The notes under the pieces are model-generated. The model saw nothing but the letters and a program-made list of their open reading frames with translations. It was not told the origin of the DNA and did no database searches. Positions 1-7,750 of a stretch of DNA of 64,000 bases are shown in pieces. This DNA is from a virus. A program made the position numbers and the translations under genes. Where the stretch lies: positions 1 through 64,000 of the IMG/VR virus record IMGVR_UViG_3300046744_000223. One strand, given 5' to 3'. How positions within the stretch are numbered: the first letter of the stretch is position 1; each line of letters opens with the position of its first letter.

Positions 1-2200
1 CAGTTACACCTTGAGGACCTTTATCACCTTGTGGGCCAGTAGCACCTTGTGGACCAGCAACACCTTGGGGGCCATCAGCACCTTGAGGACCAGTTTGACC
101 TTTTTGACCTTTATCACCTTGTGGGCCAGTTACACCTTGAGCACCTTGTGCACCTTGTGGGCCAGTTCCACCTGTTAAACCTTGAGCACCTTGGTCGCCC
201 TTTTGACCTTTATCACCATCTGCGCCTGTTCCACCTTTTTGACCTTTATCACCTTGTGGGCCAGTTACACCTTGAGGACCTTTATCACCTTGTGGGCCAG
301 TAGCACCTTGAGGGCCATCAGCACCTTGAGGGCCTGTTGCGCCAGTTCCACCTTGTGAGCCGGTAGCTCCCTTTTGACCTTTTGGTTGAGTTGGACCGGT
401 TGGGCCTACCGCACCTTGTGGGCCGGTATCACCTTGAGGACCTGTTGCGCCAGTTCCACCTTGTGAGCCAGTAGCTCCCTTTTGACCTTTAGGGCCTGTT
501 GGGCCAGTAGCACCTTGTGGGCCTGTCCCACCTTGAGGACCTGTTTGACCTTGCGGACCTACTACACCTTGAGGACCTGTTGAACCAGTTCCACCTTTTT
601 GACCTTTTCCACCTTGTGGGCCAGTAGCACCTTGAGGGCCTTTAGCACCTTGTGGGCCAGTAGCACCTTGAGGGCCAGTTGAGCCAGTAGAACCTTTTCC
701 ACCTTGAGCACCAGTTCCACCTTGTGAGCCAGTAGCTCCTTTTTGACCTTTAGGGCCAGGATTTCCTTGAGCACCTTGAGGGCCAGTTAAACCAGTAGGT
801 CCGTTTATACCCTTATCACCTTGTCCACCTTGAGCACCAGTTCCACCTTTTTGACCTTTATCACCTTGTGGGCCAGTAGCACCTTGTGGGCCTTTAGCAC
901 CTTGCGGGCCAGTAGCACCTTGAGGTCCATCTGCGCCAGTAGGACCTGTTGCGCCAGTTCCACCTTGTGAGCCAGTAGCTCCTTTTTGACCTTTTGGTTG
1001 TGTAGGGCCCGTTGGACCAGTAGCACCTTGGGGACCGGTTACACCTTGAGGACCTGTTGCGCCAGTTCCACCTTGTGAGCCGGTAGCTCCTTTTTGACCT
1101 TTAGGACCGGTTGGGCCAGTAGCACCTTGTGGGCCAGTAGCACCTTGTGGGCCTGCTCCACCTTGAGGACCTACCCCACCTTGAGGACCGGTTGAACCAG
1201 TTCCACCTTTTTGACCTTTTCCACCTTGTGGGCCAGTAGCACCTTGAGGGCCTTTAGCACCTTGTGGGCCAGTAGCACCTTGAGGGCCAGTTGAGCCAGT
1301 AGAACCTTTTCCACCTGTTGCACCAGTTGGGCCTGTTGAACCAGTAGCTCCTTTTTGACCTTTAGGGCCAGGATTTCCTTGAGCACCTTGAGGGCCAGTT
1401 AAACCAGTAGGTCCGTTTACACCTTTAGCACCTTGTGAACCTGTTCCACCTTGTGAGCCGGTAGCTCCTTTTTGACCCTTTCCACCTTGTGGGCCAGTAG
1501 CACCTTGAGGACCCGTAGAACCTTTTGGACCATCAGCACCTTGGGGACCGGTTGCACCAGTAGGACCTGTTGCGCCAGTTGGGCCTGTTGAACCAGTAGC
1601 TCCTTTTTGACCTTTAGGGCCTGTTGGGCCAGTTCCACCTTGTGGGCCAGTAGCACCTTGTGGGCCTGCTCCACCCTGTGGACCTACTCCACCTTGAGGG
1701 CCTGTTGAGCCAGTTCCACCTTTTTGACCTTTATCACCCTGTGGGCCAGTAGCACCTTGTGGGCCTTTAGCACCTTGAGGACCATCAGCACCTTGTGGTC
1801 CTTTTGAACCAGTGGAACCCTTTCCACCTGTTGCACCAGTTGGGCCTGTTGAGCCAGTAGCTCCTTTTTGACCTTTAGGGCCAGGATTTCCTTGAGCACC
1901 TTGAGGGCCAGTTAAACCAGTAGGTCCGTTTACACCTTTAGCACCTTGAGGGCCTGTTCCACCTTGAGGGCCTGTTGAACCTTTGGGGCCGGTTGGGCCA
2001 GTTGCACCTTTAGGACCAGTTGCACCATTGTTACCAGTTGGGCCTTGAGGTCCGGTTGGGCCGGTAGAACCACCAGGTCCTTGTGAACCAGTAGCTCCCT
2101 TTTGACCCTGTGCACCTTGAGGTCCTTGAGATCCAGTAACACCTTTATTACCAGCCGTACCCTTTTGACCTTTAGCACCAGTTGGACCAGTTGGGCCGGT
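1..2200 (-). repeat. Collagen-like Gly-X-Y repeat tract
   Basis: Over 730 codons encode Gly-X-Y triplets in one unbroken frame (GGT/GGC/GGG/GGA at every third codon). There is higher-order structure: a segment beginning aggatttccttgagcacc on the plus strand recurs at 758, 1370 and 1883, giving spacings of 612 and 513 bases. Both spacings are multiples of nine, so block duplication kept the triplet register. Confidence 0.95.
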
Positions 2201-2602
2201 ATTATGGAAGAGTAATTGACCTACATAATAATTGTGGTCAGGTTCTACTTCTATACTTACTATATCTAACGATTCTTCTACATATTCTAATGATGTGATG
2301 TGTAGGTCGTTGTGTAATTCTTTTTGTTTGTTGAATGCATTTATTGGTGAAACCCACTCACCCATTAGGGTTAAGATTTTAGCATCAACTGATGATTTTA
2401 GTTTAGACCCATCTGAAAGAGTGAATTCTAAATAGGAATCTATGGACCGCGTTCTTACCGAAACAACTTTGTTATCCCTAACACCTACTCCATGTATATC
2501 AAAACCTTTTACTACATCACCAACTTTAATGTCACCAAGTGTTTGGAAACTCCCATTGATGTCTATTAAGGTATCTTTATGTAAACCGTGTATTAATTCC
2601 AT
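1..2602 (-). CDS. Hint (intein-like) domain fused to collagen-like fibre protein, 3' end beyond window
   Basis: The reading frame opens with ATG at 2602, 13 bases after the stop of the preceding gene, and stays open to the window edge (at least 867 residues). Residues 6-134 read as a compact Hint/intein fold: [11 protein letters not shown], then [14 protein letters not shown], then MGEWVSP, and a C-terminal block [13 protein letters not shown] followed by Thr135. Residues 135 onward are uninterrupted Gly-X-Y triplets rich in GPQ, GAT, GPT and GQK. Inteins normally start with Cys or Ser and carry a TxxH motif. Here Gly6 occupies position 1 and SSVD (70-73) replaces TxxH, so N-terminal acyl shift should be impossible, whereas the His-Asn/Thr junction (133-135) is intact. 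The likely product is a tail-fibre or virion-surface collagen-like fibre that could be released by Asn134 cyclisation. It lies at the end of a run of adhesin genes. There is no homing endonuclease insert. The domain call rests on motif order, not a profile search. Confidence 0.85.
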   Translation of the reverse strand, partial: MELIHGLHKDTLIDINGSFQTLGDIKVGDVVKGFDIHGVGVRDNKVVSVRTRSIDSYLEFTLSDGSKLKSSVDAKILTLMGEWVSPINAFNKQKELHNDLHITSLEYVEESLDIVSIEVEPDHNYYVGQLLFHNTGPTGPTGAKGQKGTAGNKGVTGSQGPQGAQGQKGATGSQGPGGSTGPTGPQGPTGNNGATGPKGATGPTGPKGSTGPQGGTGPQGAKGVNGPTGLTGPQGAQGNPGPKGQKGATGSTGPTGATGGKGSTGSKGPQGADGPQGAKGPQGATGPQGDKGQKGGTGSTGPQGGVGPQGGAGPQGATGPQGGTGPTGPKGQKGATGSTGPTGATGPTGATGPQGADGPKGSTGPQGATGPQGGKGQKGATGSQGGTGSQGAKGVNGPTGLTGPQGAQGNPGPKGQKGATGSTGPTGATGGKGSTGSTGPQGATGPQGAKGPQGATGPQGGKGQKGGTGSTGPQGGVGPQGGAGPQGATGPQGATGPTGPKGQKGATGSQGGTGATGPQGVTGPQGATGPTGPTQPKGQKGATGSQGGTGATGPTGADGPQGATGPQGAKGPQGATGPQGDKGQKGGTGAQGGQGDKGINGPTGLTGPQGAQGNPGPKGQKGATGSQGGTGAQGGKGSTGSTGPQGATGPQGAKGPQGATGPQGGKGQKGGTGSTGPQGVVGPQGQTGPQGGTGPQGATGPTGPKGQKGATGSQGGTGATGPQGDTGPQGAVGPTGPTQPKGQKGATGSQGGTGATGPQGADGPQGATGPQGDKGPQGVTGPQGDKGQKGGTGADGDKGQKGDQGAQGLTGGTGPQGAQGAQGVTGPQGDKGQKGQTGPQGADGPQGVAGPQGATGPQGDKGPQGVT

Positions 2603-2615
2603 ATCACTTTATCCC

Positions 2616-3395
2616 TTAACTTGTTAACCTAAGTACAATCATCATATTGTACAATTCAGAAGTATTAGTTTTTTTATCAAATTCAAGACTCAATCTATCT
2701 CCGCTACTAAATGAGTAATTTGAAGCCCCAAAGTTAAAGGTTATATTAGTACCTGCACTTTGTAAAGTTTCCGTATTTGTAGTGGATTGTTGCGCACCAC
2801 CATTATATAGTGAAATATCACAATCGTCCGGAACTGAATTAGTTTGTTCGGGTGATACAATTATATCTTCGATGTAACCAGTACATGGTGCTATAAAGGT
2901 AGTGAATGCTCTATTAGGGAGTGATTGTATATCAGATAATCCTGAAAATGCGACATAACCAAAAGGTGAATTTTTCGTATCTATTGTCAATTGTATTGGG
3001 TGGATTTCATTACCAATAGCTACAGCACCTATATCAGAACGAACTTCAGTACCAGTTCTAAAATCTACATTACTATTTGAGTCTAATACTAAGAACTTAT
3101 CAGTATCAGTACCTGCATTACTTAATCCAGTTAATTTTATATCCGGTGTAGTAATTTGTTGAGTTACATCCATTGACCCGGTAAATCCATGGGTATCATT
3201 AGAAGTATCACCAAATTGGGTTGACCCACTACTAAATGTGGTAGTCTTATGTGTTACCGATGAACTTACTATATAAGACTCAGCCGTTAGTGTTCCAGTT
3301 ACTACTAATGAACCTGTAATAGATAAATCACCAGTGGTGTTTATACCACCTGATTGTACCTGAAGTCCATTCTTTATTACAAATTTATTTGACAT
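2616..3395 (-). CDS. Tail-fibre/adhesin-type structural protein (259 aa)
   Basis: The N-terminus (NKFVIKNGLQVQSGG, then TTGDLSITGSLVVTGTL) is the repetitive beta-strand type seen in phage tail fibres. Residues about 95-123 carry a TDTDKFLVLDSN...RTGTEV motif that also occurs twice in the next fibre gene upstream. The C-terminal 130 residues are probably a small beta-sandwich tip domain; it contains two Cys, and I do not recognise it. A GAGGAAA ribosome binding site precedes the ATG. The gene sits between the Hint-collagen gene and a 635-residue fibre protein, so a part in the same distal tail apparatus is likely. The precise fold and receptor are unknown. Confidence 0.7.
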   Translation of the reverse strand: MSNKFVIKNGLQVQSGGINTTGDLSITGSLVVTGTLTAESYIVSSSVTHKTTTFSSGSTQFGDTSNDTHGFTGSMDVTQQITTPDIKLTGLSNAGTDTDKFLVLDSNSNVDFRTGTEVRSDIGAVAIGNEIHPIQLTIDTKNSPFGYVAFSGLSDIQSLPNRAFTTFIAPCTGYIEDIIVSPEQTNSVPDDCDISLYNGGAQQSTTNTETLQSAGTNITFNFGASNYSFSSGDRLSLEFDKKTNTSELYNMMIVLRLTS

Positions 3396-3443
3396 TTTAT
3401 TTCCTCGTGTTTTTCACTTTCCAAACTTAGGATTTAATTTATT

Positions 3444-5351
3444 TTATATACTATACATACGTTCTACGTTAAACAAAATAGTCCCACCACCGGCGGATGT
3501 TATCGATAATGTTAACACACCGCTAGATGCTGTTGCTGAGAATTGAGCTGGACTTGTACTTCCAGTTCCAATATCAGTTGTACTATATTCGGTCATCGCT
3601 ACCTCGTTACCACTAACAACAATAGTTAATTGTCCAGAACGTATTGCACTACCCTCTGAAATATTGTAATGTATATGGAAAGACGAACCCACTTTTTGAT
3701 AAATTACATGAGTGCCTACTCCATACTGATGACCTTCAGCTGTTTTTTCTACTGAGTTTGATGTAGTTCCGTGATTTGTATGAATTGTGAGAGACGCTGT
3801 AAATGGTGCTGGAGTTCCAGGGATATTATCTCCAAGTTCCAAACCATTCCCTTTGAAGGCTGGTGATTTAAGTGTATCAACTTGGTTACCACCCCATTGG
3901 TCAAATTGAAAACCTTGACCATATTTATTTTCGAGGATTTTAAAAGCAGAATCACCTTTAATTCGGGCAGTATTAGACCAAATAGCTAATCTATTAGATG
4001 ATGCTCCAGTATCATTTATAACGTAATTACCACTAGCAGCATCAAGCCCAGCAATATCACTTGCAATTGATGATGATAGTGAAGTAACACCTATATCATC
4101 ATATAATTGCGTACCACTTCTATATTTAAGTTGGTCACCATCCAATACAACAAACTTGTCAGTATCACTTGTTGCTTGTACTTGCGTATCTGTTTTAATA
4201 TTAACCGAACCACTAAATTGTGCTGGTCCGATATTTTTTAATGTATTAGAACCTGATATAGTTAATGATCCAGTTATAGAAAGACCACCTTCAGCAATAA
4301 TAGCTGGTTTTATTCTAAGAGTATTTGCACCATATGGGTTTGTTAGTCTACCAATCGAATAAGCATCACTAACATCAGTTCTCATTTTAATTTGAGCTGA
4401 TGTTGGTGTTGTACCATGTGCTCTAAGACCTACTATGGTAGCACTTTCTTGTTCCATTGATAGGAACGAATCATATTGTGGATTTGAAACATCACCACTT
4501 GAACCAGAACCCACAATAATTTGCATTGCAGCTGTTCCCGAAACACTTGGGTCATTGATTACATTAAACTGACCATGGTGTACTAACACATCACCGGTAG
4601 TTATATTTTTATTTAACTTTAACCGAACTGAACTCGTTATAGCACTTGTTGAACTAAAGAATGGAATCTCAGTTGCTGCACCACTAAGGTTAGAAGCGCC
4701 ACTACCACCAATATCTGAAAGAACCTCAGTGCCGGTACGATAGTCTACGTCACCATTAGAGTCTAATACCAAAAACTTGTCAGTATCAGTTGTTGCGTGG
4801 TTTACGTTACCAATGTTAAGAGTTGCGGATGTATGTAGGTCATCGTCAAATTGAAATCTACCATTGGTACTAGACCACTGTAAAGACACATCAGCCCCAT
4901 CAATATAAATACCTGAACCATTAGCGGCCGTAGGATTAGCTGACCCACTTGCTATTTTTATAAGTTTATCTTGAACATTAAGCTCAGCTACTTGTAGGTC
5001 TACTTTACTACCTAATACTGTAAGGTCACCTGTTAATGTTAAACTATCAAATGTAGGTGAATCTGCGGATTGTAAGCCAGTATCTACATCAGAATTAACA
5101 CCATTTATGGTAGCTCTAACAGTACCTTGAGATGGTGATGAGAATGTAGACCCACTAAGTACACCTTCAGTATTTAATTTGAGTTTGACATCAGAATCAC
5201 CATAGGTTAATGTATCCAATGATGCTAATGAAGCTGATACGCTTCCCCAATCATTGATTGTAATATCGGTGGAGTTTATTCCACCTGATGATGTAATTTG
5301 ATTTAAAATTGCATCACTACCGGAGGTGATGACTTTTTTCCAATTCGGCAT
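3444..5351 (-). CDS. Tail-fibre/adhesin-type structural protein (635 aa)
   Basis: It starts MPNWKKVITSGSDA, an N-terminal module shared with the 358-residue fibre protein two genes upstream (MATWKKVIVSGSN). Central segments include LTGDLTVLGSKVDLQVAELN and two copies of the (D)TDKF-V-LD...R-GT motif, near residues 190-215 and 395-425. The C-terminus (about residues 500-635) is a separate beta-rich domain. Ser, Thr, Gly and Asn dominate and Cys is absent, as in trimeric fibre shafts. AAAAGGAT lies directly before the ATG, and a late-type promoter motif lies 87 bases upstream. I infer a virion-surface adhesin; the receptor specificity cannot be read from the sequence. Confidence 0.7.
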   Translation of the reverse strand: MPNWKKVITSGSDAILNQITSSGGINSTDITINDWGSVSASLASLDTLTYGDSDVKLKLNTEGVLSGSTFSSPSQGTVRATINGVNSDVDTGLQSADSPTFDSLTLTGDLTVLGSKVDLQVAELNVQDKLIKIASGSANPTAANGSGIYIDGADVSLQWSSTNGRFQFDDDLHTSATLNIGNVNHATTDTDKFLVLDSNGDVDYRTGTEVLSDIGGSGASNLSGAATEIPFFSSTSAITSSVRLKLNKNITTGDVLVHHGQFNVINDPSVSGTAAMQIIVGSGSSGDVSNPQYDSFLSMEQESATIVGLRAHGTTPTSAQIKMRTDVSDAYSIGRLTNPYGANTLRIKPAIIAEGGLSITGSLTISGSNTLKNIGPAQFSGSVNIKTDTQVQATSDTDKFVVLDGDQLKYRSGTQLYDDIGVTSLSSSIASDIAGLDAASGNYVINDTGASSNRLAIWSNTARIKGDSAFKILENKYGQGFQFDQWGGNQVDTLKSPAFKGNGLELGDNIPGTPAPFTASLTIHTNHGTTSNSVEKTAEGHQYGVGTHVIYQKVGSSFHIHYNISEGSAIRSGQLTIVVSGNEVAMTEYSTTDIGTGSTSPAQFSATASSGVLTLSITSAGGGTILFNVERMYSI

Positions 5352-5437
5352 ATCCTTTTCCTAATTTGCGGTTGGTAACATTTTCATGCCCACTTCTCTT
5401 TCGAGCCAACAACCAGGTTTATGTTTGATTAATCTCT

Positions 5438-5447
5438 TATAAATAGT
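5438..5447 (-). promoter_or_regulatory. Putative late promoter motif ACTATTTATA
   Basis: A copy of the recurring ATAYTTATA-type element, in the 190-base intergenic space 87 bases before the start of the 635-residue fibre gene and after a terminator. The rest of the leader shows no other clear signal. Confidence 0.55.
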
Positions 5448-5505
5448 TTACTATAAAATAAAAACCACATAGATAATTCAGATTTGATAGTAGATTGGTT
5501 TATAA

Positions 5506-5536
5506 TAAAAAAATCCCCTACTTTTGTAGAGGATTC
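5506..5536 (-). terminator. Rho-independent terminator
   Basis: Read on the minus strand, ATCCTCTAC, loop AAAA, GTAGGGGAT forms a nine-pair stem with one G-T wobble, followed by seven T residues. It lies directly downstream of the 63-residue gene and closes the transcript coming from the 358-residue fibre gene. Confidence 0.88.
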
Positions 5537-5541
5537 TTAGA

Positions 5542-5733
5542 TTATTCTTTTGTAATGATGTCACCCTTTTTAGGGCGTTCACTTATGGGTAGTTCTAATA
5601 AGTCAAGTTCCATTTGAACTTTTGCCATTATACCTGTGATTACAGGCGCTTCCTTACCACGAATTTCCATTTTGTTTAATGCAATTTGGACTATCTTCCA
5701 ATCACTTGCATTTAATCCTTCGTAACTTTTCAT
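5542..5733 (-). CDS. Small unknown protein (63 aa), paralogue of its upstream neighbour
   Basis: I do not recognise a family. The middle (DWKIVQIALNKMEIRGKEAP, then VITGIMAKVQMELDLL) follows the same helical pattern as the C-terminal half of the protein encoded just upstream, with a shared RGKEA/KGKQV turn and a KvQmEL/KiQnEI end. This suggests tandem duplication of a small helical protein. No signal peptide or membrane segment is visible. It is followed at once by a terminator, so it is the last gene of a unit that begins with the 358-residue fibre gene. A chaperone or assembly accessory for the fibre would fit, but that is a guess. Confidence 0.6.
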   Translation of the reverse strand: MKSYEGLNASDWKIVQIALNKMEIRGKEAPVITGIMAKVQMELDLLELPISERPKKGDIITKE

Positions 5734-5740
5734 AATTAAA

Positions 5741-5953
5741 TTAACTTAATTTTTTAATTTCGTTTTGAATCTTCATAGCTAGTTTGAATACTGACTCAAC
5801 TTGCTTACCTTTAAATGAAGCTTCACCCAATCCGATAAGAAGGGCCTCAAGCTCACCCTTAGTGAGCTTGAGGTTTGCCTCTTCATCATTTTGAGTTTTC
5901 TTGTTGGACAATCCCAACTTTTTATGTAAACTCATATATAACCATTTCAACAT
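5741..5953 (-). CDS. Small unknown helical protein (70 aa)
   Basis: I place the start at ATG 5953 (MLKWLYM...), eight bases after the stop of the fibre gene at 5961. An ATG at 5935 (MSLHKKLGL...) is an alternative, and a longer start at 5992 would overlap the fibre gene needlessly. The C-terminal region LTKGELEALLIGLGEASFKG through KIQNEIKKL is predicted helical and resembles the downstream 63-residue protein. The N-terminal part is basic. The function is unknown; the position between fibre gene and paralogue suggests a tail-related accessory role. Confidence 0.6.
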   Translation of the reverse strand: MLKWLYMSLHKKLGLSNKKTQNDEEANLKLTKGELEALLIGLGEASFKGKQVESVFKLAMKIQNEIKKLS

Positions 5954-5960
5954 TAATAAA

Positions 5961-7037
5961 TTACGCTGTTTGAATCCAAATACACTCACCATTATCTACA
6001 GCGATAGTACCCACACCTTGGAATGTTGCTGCGGCCATATTATGAGAACCAGCACCAGCCATTACTTGGATGTTACCTAATTTAGATGCAGCTGTTGCTG
6101 TAACGTCACCCGCTTCAACATCTGCAGCGTAAGAAAATACTGAATCACTATCATCATAGAATATAGCTGAACCAGTATTGATATCAGTAGTGTTAGCACC
6201 ACCGAAAATGATACCGGTATCACCACTAGCTGAACCAGAATTCAATAAAATGAATGCGTCTTCTACGTTCAAGTTTGCTACGTTCAATTCAGTTCTTGTA
6301 CCTTCAACTGTAAGATTACCCGTAAGTCTTAAATCGGCGAATACAGGCGAATCGGTTACTTCAACACCTAAACCGATGTTAGCATTTGAACCAACACTTA
6401 CTTTACCTTGACCCGTTGAAGATGCAGCTACAGTTGTCGCTGTATCAGCATTACCAGTCAAATCACCAGTTACATCACCAGTTACATCACCAGTTAGGTC
6501 ACCAATTATTTCAACAGATGCAGATATGATAGAAGCGGTTACTTCGGTTAGATTGATTTTACTGTCTAAGTTTACAGTTATCTCATTACCTGAACCAGCA
6601 GTAGTAATGTTAGTACCACCTGCAATGTCAAGTGTTTCTGCATTAGTAATACTTAATACACCACCACTATCACCTTGGATATCTAAATCATAAGTTGCAG
6701 CGGTTAGGTTAGCGATATCTACAGCGATAGATGCTGATGTTTCAGTAAGATTTTCTACGTCACCAAATGCTACGTAAGATGCAGTATCAGCAGTACCATT
6801 TACATCACCTTGGAATGATGCAGTTACAGAGTTAAATTGAACATCATCACCTGATGTCAATCCTAAGTCAAGTTCAGTTAGTACACCATTGAATGATGCA
6901 GTAAACTCACCTTGAGCAGTAGAGCTTACAGATGATGCTGATATAATTCCCTCACCTGCGCTTGATAAATAATTTGAGTCATTTTTTAAATCCGAGATAT
7001 TACTACCGGATACAATGACCTTTTTCCATGTTGCCAT
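5961..7037 (-). CDS. Tail-fibre/adhesin-type structural protein (358 aa)
   Basis: The N-terminus MATWKKVIVSGSN matches that of the 635-residue fibre protein, so both probably dock through the same module. Residues about 170-200 contain IIGDLTGDVTGDVTGDLTGN, a short beta-helical repeat typical of fibre shafts, followed by an LTVEGTRTELNVANLNVED segment like the one in the larger paralogue. The last 60 residues (VMAGAGSHNMAAATFQG...) form a small distinct domain. A ribosome binding site AAAGGAAAA precedes the ATG. The role is inferred from composition and neighbours. Confidence 0.7.
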   Translation of the reverse strand: MATWKKVIVSGSNISDLKNDSNYLSSAGEGIISASSVSSTAQGEFTASFNGVLTELDLGLTSGDDVQFNSVTASFQGDVNGTADTASYVAFGDVENLTETSASIAVDIANLTAATYDLDIQGDSGGVLSITNAETLDIAGGTNITTAGSGNEITVNLDSKINLTEVTASIISASVEIIGDLTGDVTGDVTGDLTGNADTATTVAASSTGQGKVSVGSNANIGLGVEVTDSPVFADLRLTGNLTVEGTRTELNVANLNVEDAFILLNSGSASGDTGIIFGGANTTDINTGSAIFYDDSDSVFSYAADVEAGDVTATAASKLGNIQVMAGAGSHNMAAATFQGVGTIAVDNGECIWIQTA

Positions 7038-7115
7038 AATTAATTTTCCTTTGTTTTTGTATTAATACAATTAATTGATATATCGATGTAACTTTTTTAA
7101 AATTTATTTTCTTAT

Positions 7116-7125
7116 TATAAGTATG
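7116..7125 (-). promoter_or_regulatory. Putative late promoter motif CATACTTATA
   Basis: An exact copy of the recurring element, 79 bases before the 358-residue fibre gene, in a 99-base intergenic gap. The leader between motif and gene holds a 14-base perfect palindrome (7057-7070). Confidence 0.6.
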
Positions 7126-7136
7126 TTTTTATTATT

Positions 7137-7736
7137 TTAAACATCACCAATACCAAAGTAAAAATTAGATGCTGAATATGCCATTGCACCTTCTTCTACA
7201 TTTGGTAGTGTTGTGAACTCCGTTAATTTAAATAACCCATTATTTACAGTTACAGATCCAGTAATTTGAAGATTATTAGTTGTTGTATAATCGGAACCTA
7301 CTTGTGTGAATATTCCACTACCACCACTACCACCAGAACCAAACCCACTTCTTGCAGCAGATGCTGATATGAATGAATCTGAAATAAATGATGCCGTAGC
7401 TACTGACATTGATGAGGTTTGTGATGCTAGAATAAACGAACCCGTATCATCTGCGGTAAGTGCTCCACTTGCTCCGAGTGTTACTTCATTCCAAGTAAAG
7501 GTATCAGTAAATGTAACTGGTGGATTTGCCGCAGTGATTGTTAACGAATAAAATTTTGATACATCTTGGACAAACATCAACTGCCCATCTTCAACATAGT
7601 TAGAGTGAATGTTTCCCAAATCGCTAAAAGTACTTACACCATATAACGCACCTTTTATCAAATCAATATCAGCTAATACAGTATTTGCTGATTGGGCGGC
7701 TGATGATAAGACTAATTTACTTGTAATTGCTGGCAT
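7137..7736 (-). CDS. Tail-fibre-associated structural protein (199 aa)
   Basis: The N-terminal third (MPAITSKLVLSSAAQSANTV...) has no named family that I can assign. Residues about 100-140 are Ser/Ala/Gly-rich (SFISASAARSGFGSGGSGG), and the same ISASAA-SGFG-GGG linker occurs three times in the giant fibre protein encoded just upstream. The C-terminal 60 residues carry NNLQITGSVTVNNGLF, a fibre-type strand, and a short tip. A strong AGGAGA ribosome binding site lies seven bases before the ATG, and only 14 bases separate the two genes, so they are co-transcribed. It is probably a short fibre or connector sharing domains with its neighbour. Confidence 0.65.
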   Translation of the reverse strand: MPAITSKLVLSSAAQSANTVLADIDLIKGALYGVSTFSDLGNIHSNYVEDGQLMFVQDVSKFYSLTITAANPPVTFTDTFTWNEVTLGASGALTADDTGSFILASQTSSMSVATASFISDSFISASAARSGFGSGGSGGSGIFTQVGSDYTTTNNLQITGSVTVNNGLFKLTEFTTLPNVEEGAMAYSASNFYFGIGDV

Positions 7737-7750
7737 TTAATTATCTCCTA

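Noticed and set aside
49-2178. Many short frames on both strands within the collagen-like tract (for example Leu/Val/Lys-rich or His/Leu-rich frames).
   Set aside because: They are other-frame readings of the nine-base repeat; the Gly-X-Y frame runs unbroken from ATG 2602 to the window edge.
1-2200. Regularly spaced repeats that might suggest a CRISPR array.
   Set aside because: Repeat units are nine bases in coding register with no unique spacers and no cas genes nearby.
5353-5445. Short frame in the 190-base gap reading LIKHKPGCWLEREVG and ending at TAG near 5362.
   Set aside because: It looks coding-like but has no start codon except a late ATG giving eight residues; it may be a gene remnant. 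Not supportable as a gene.
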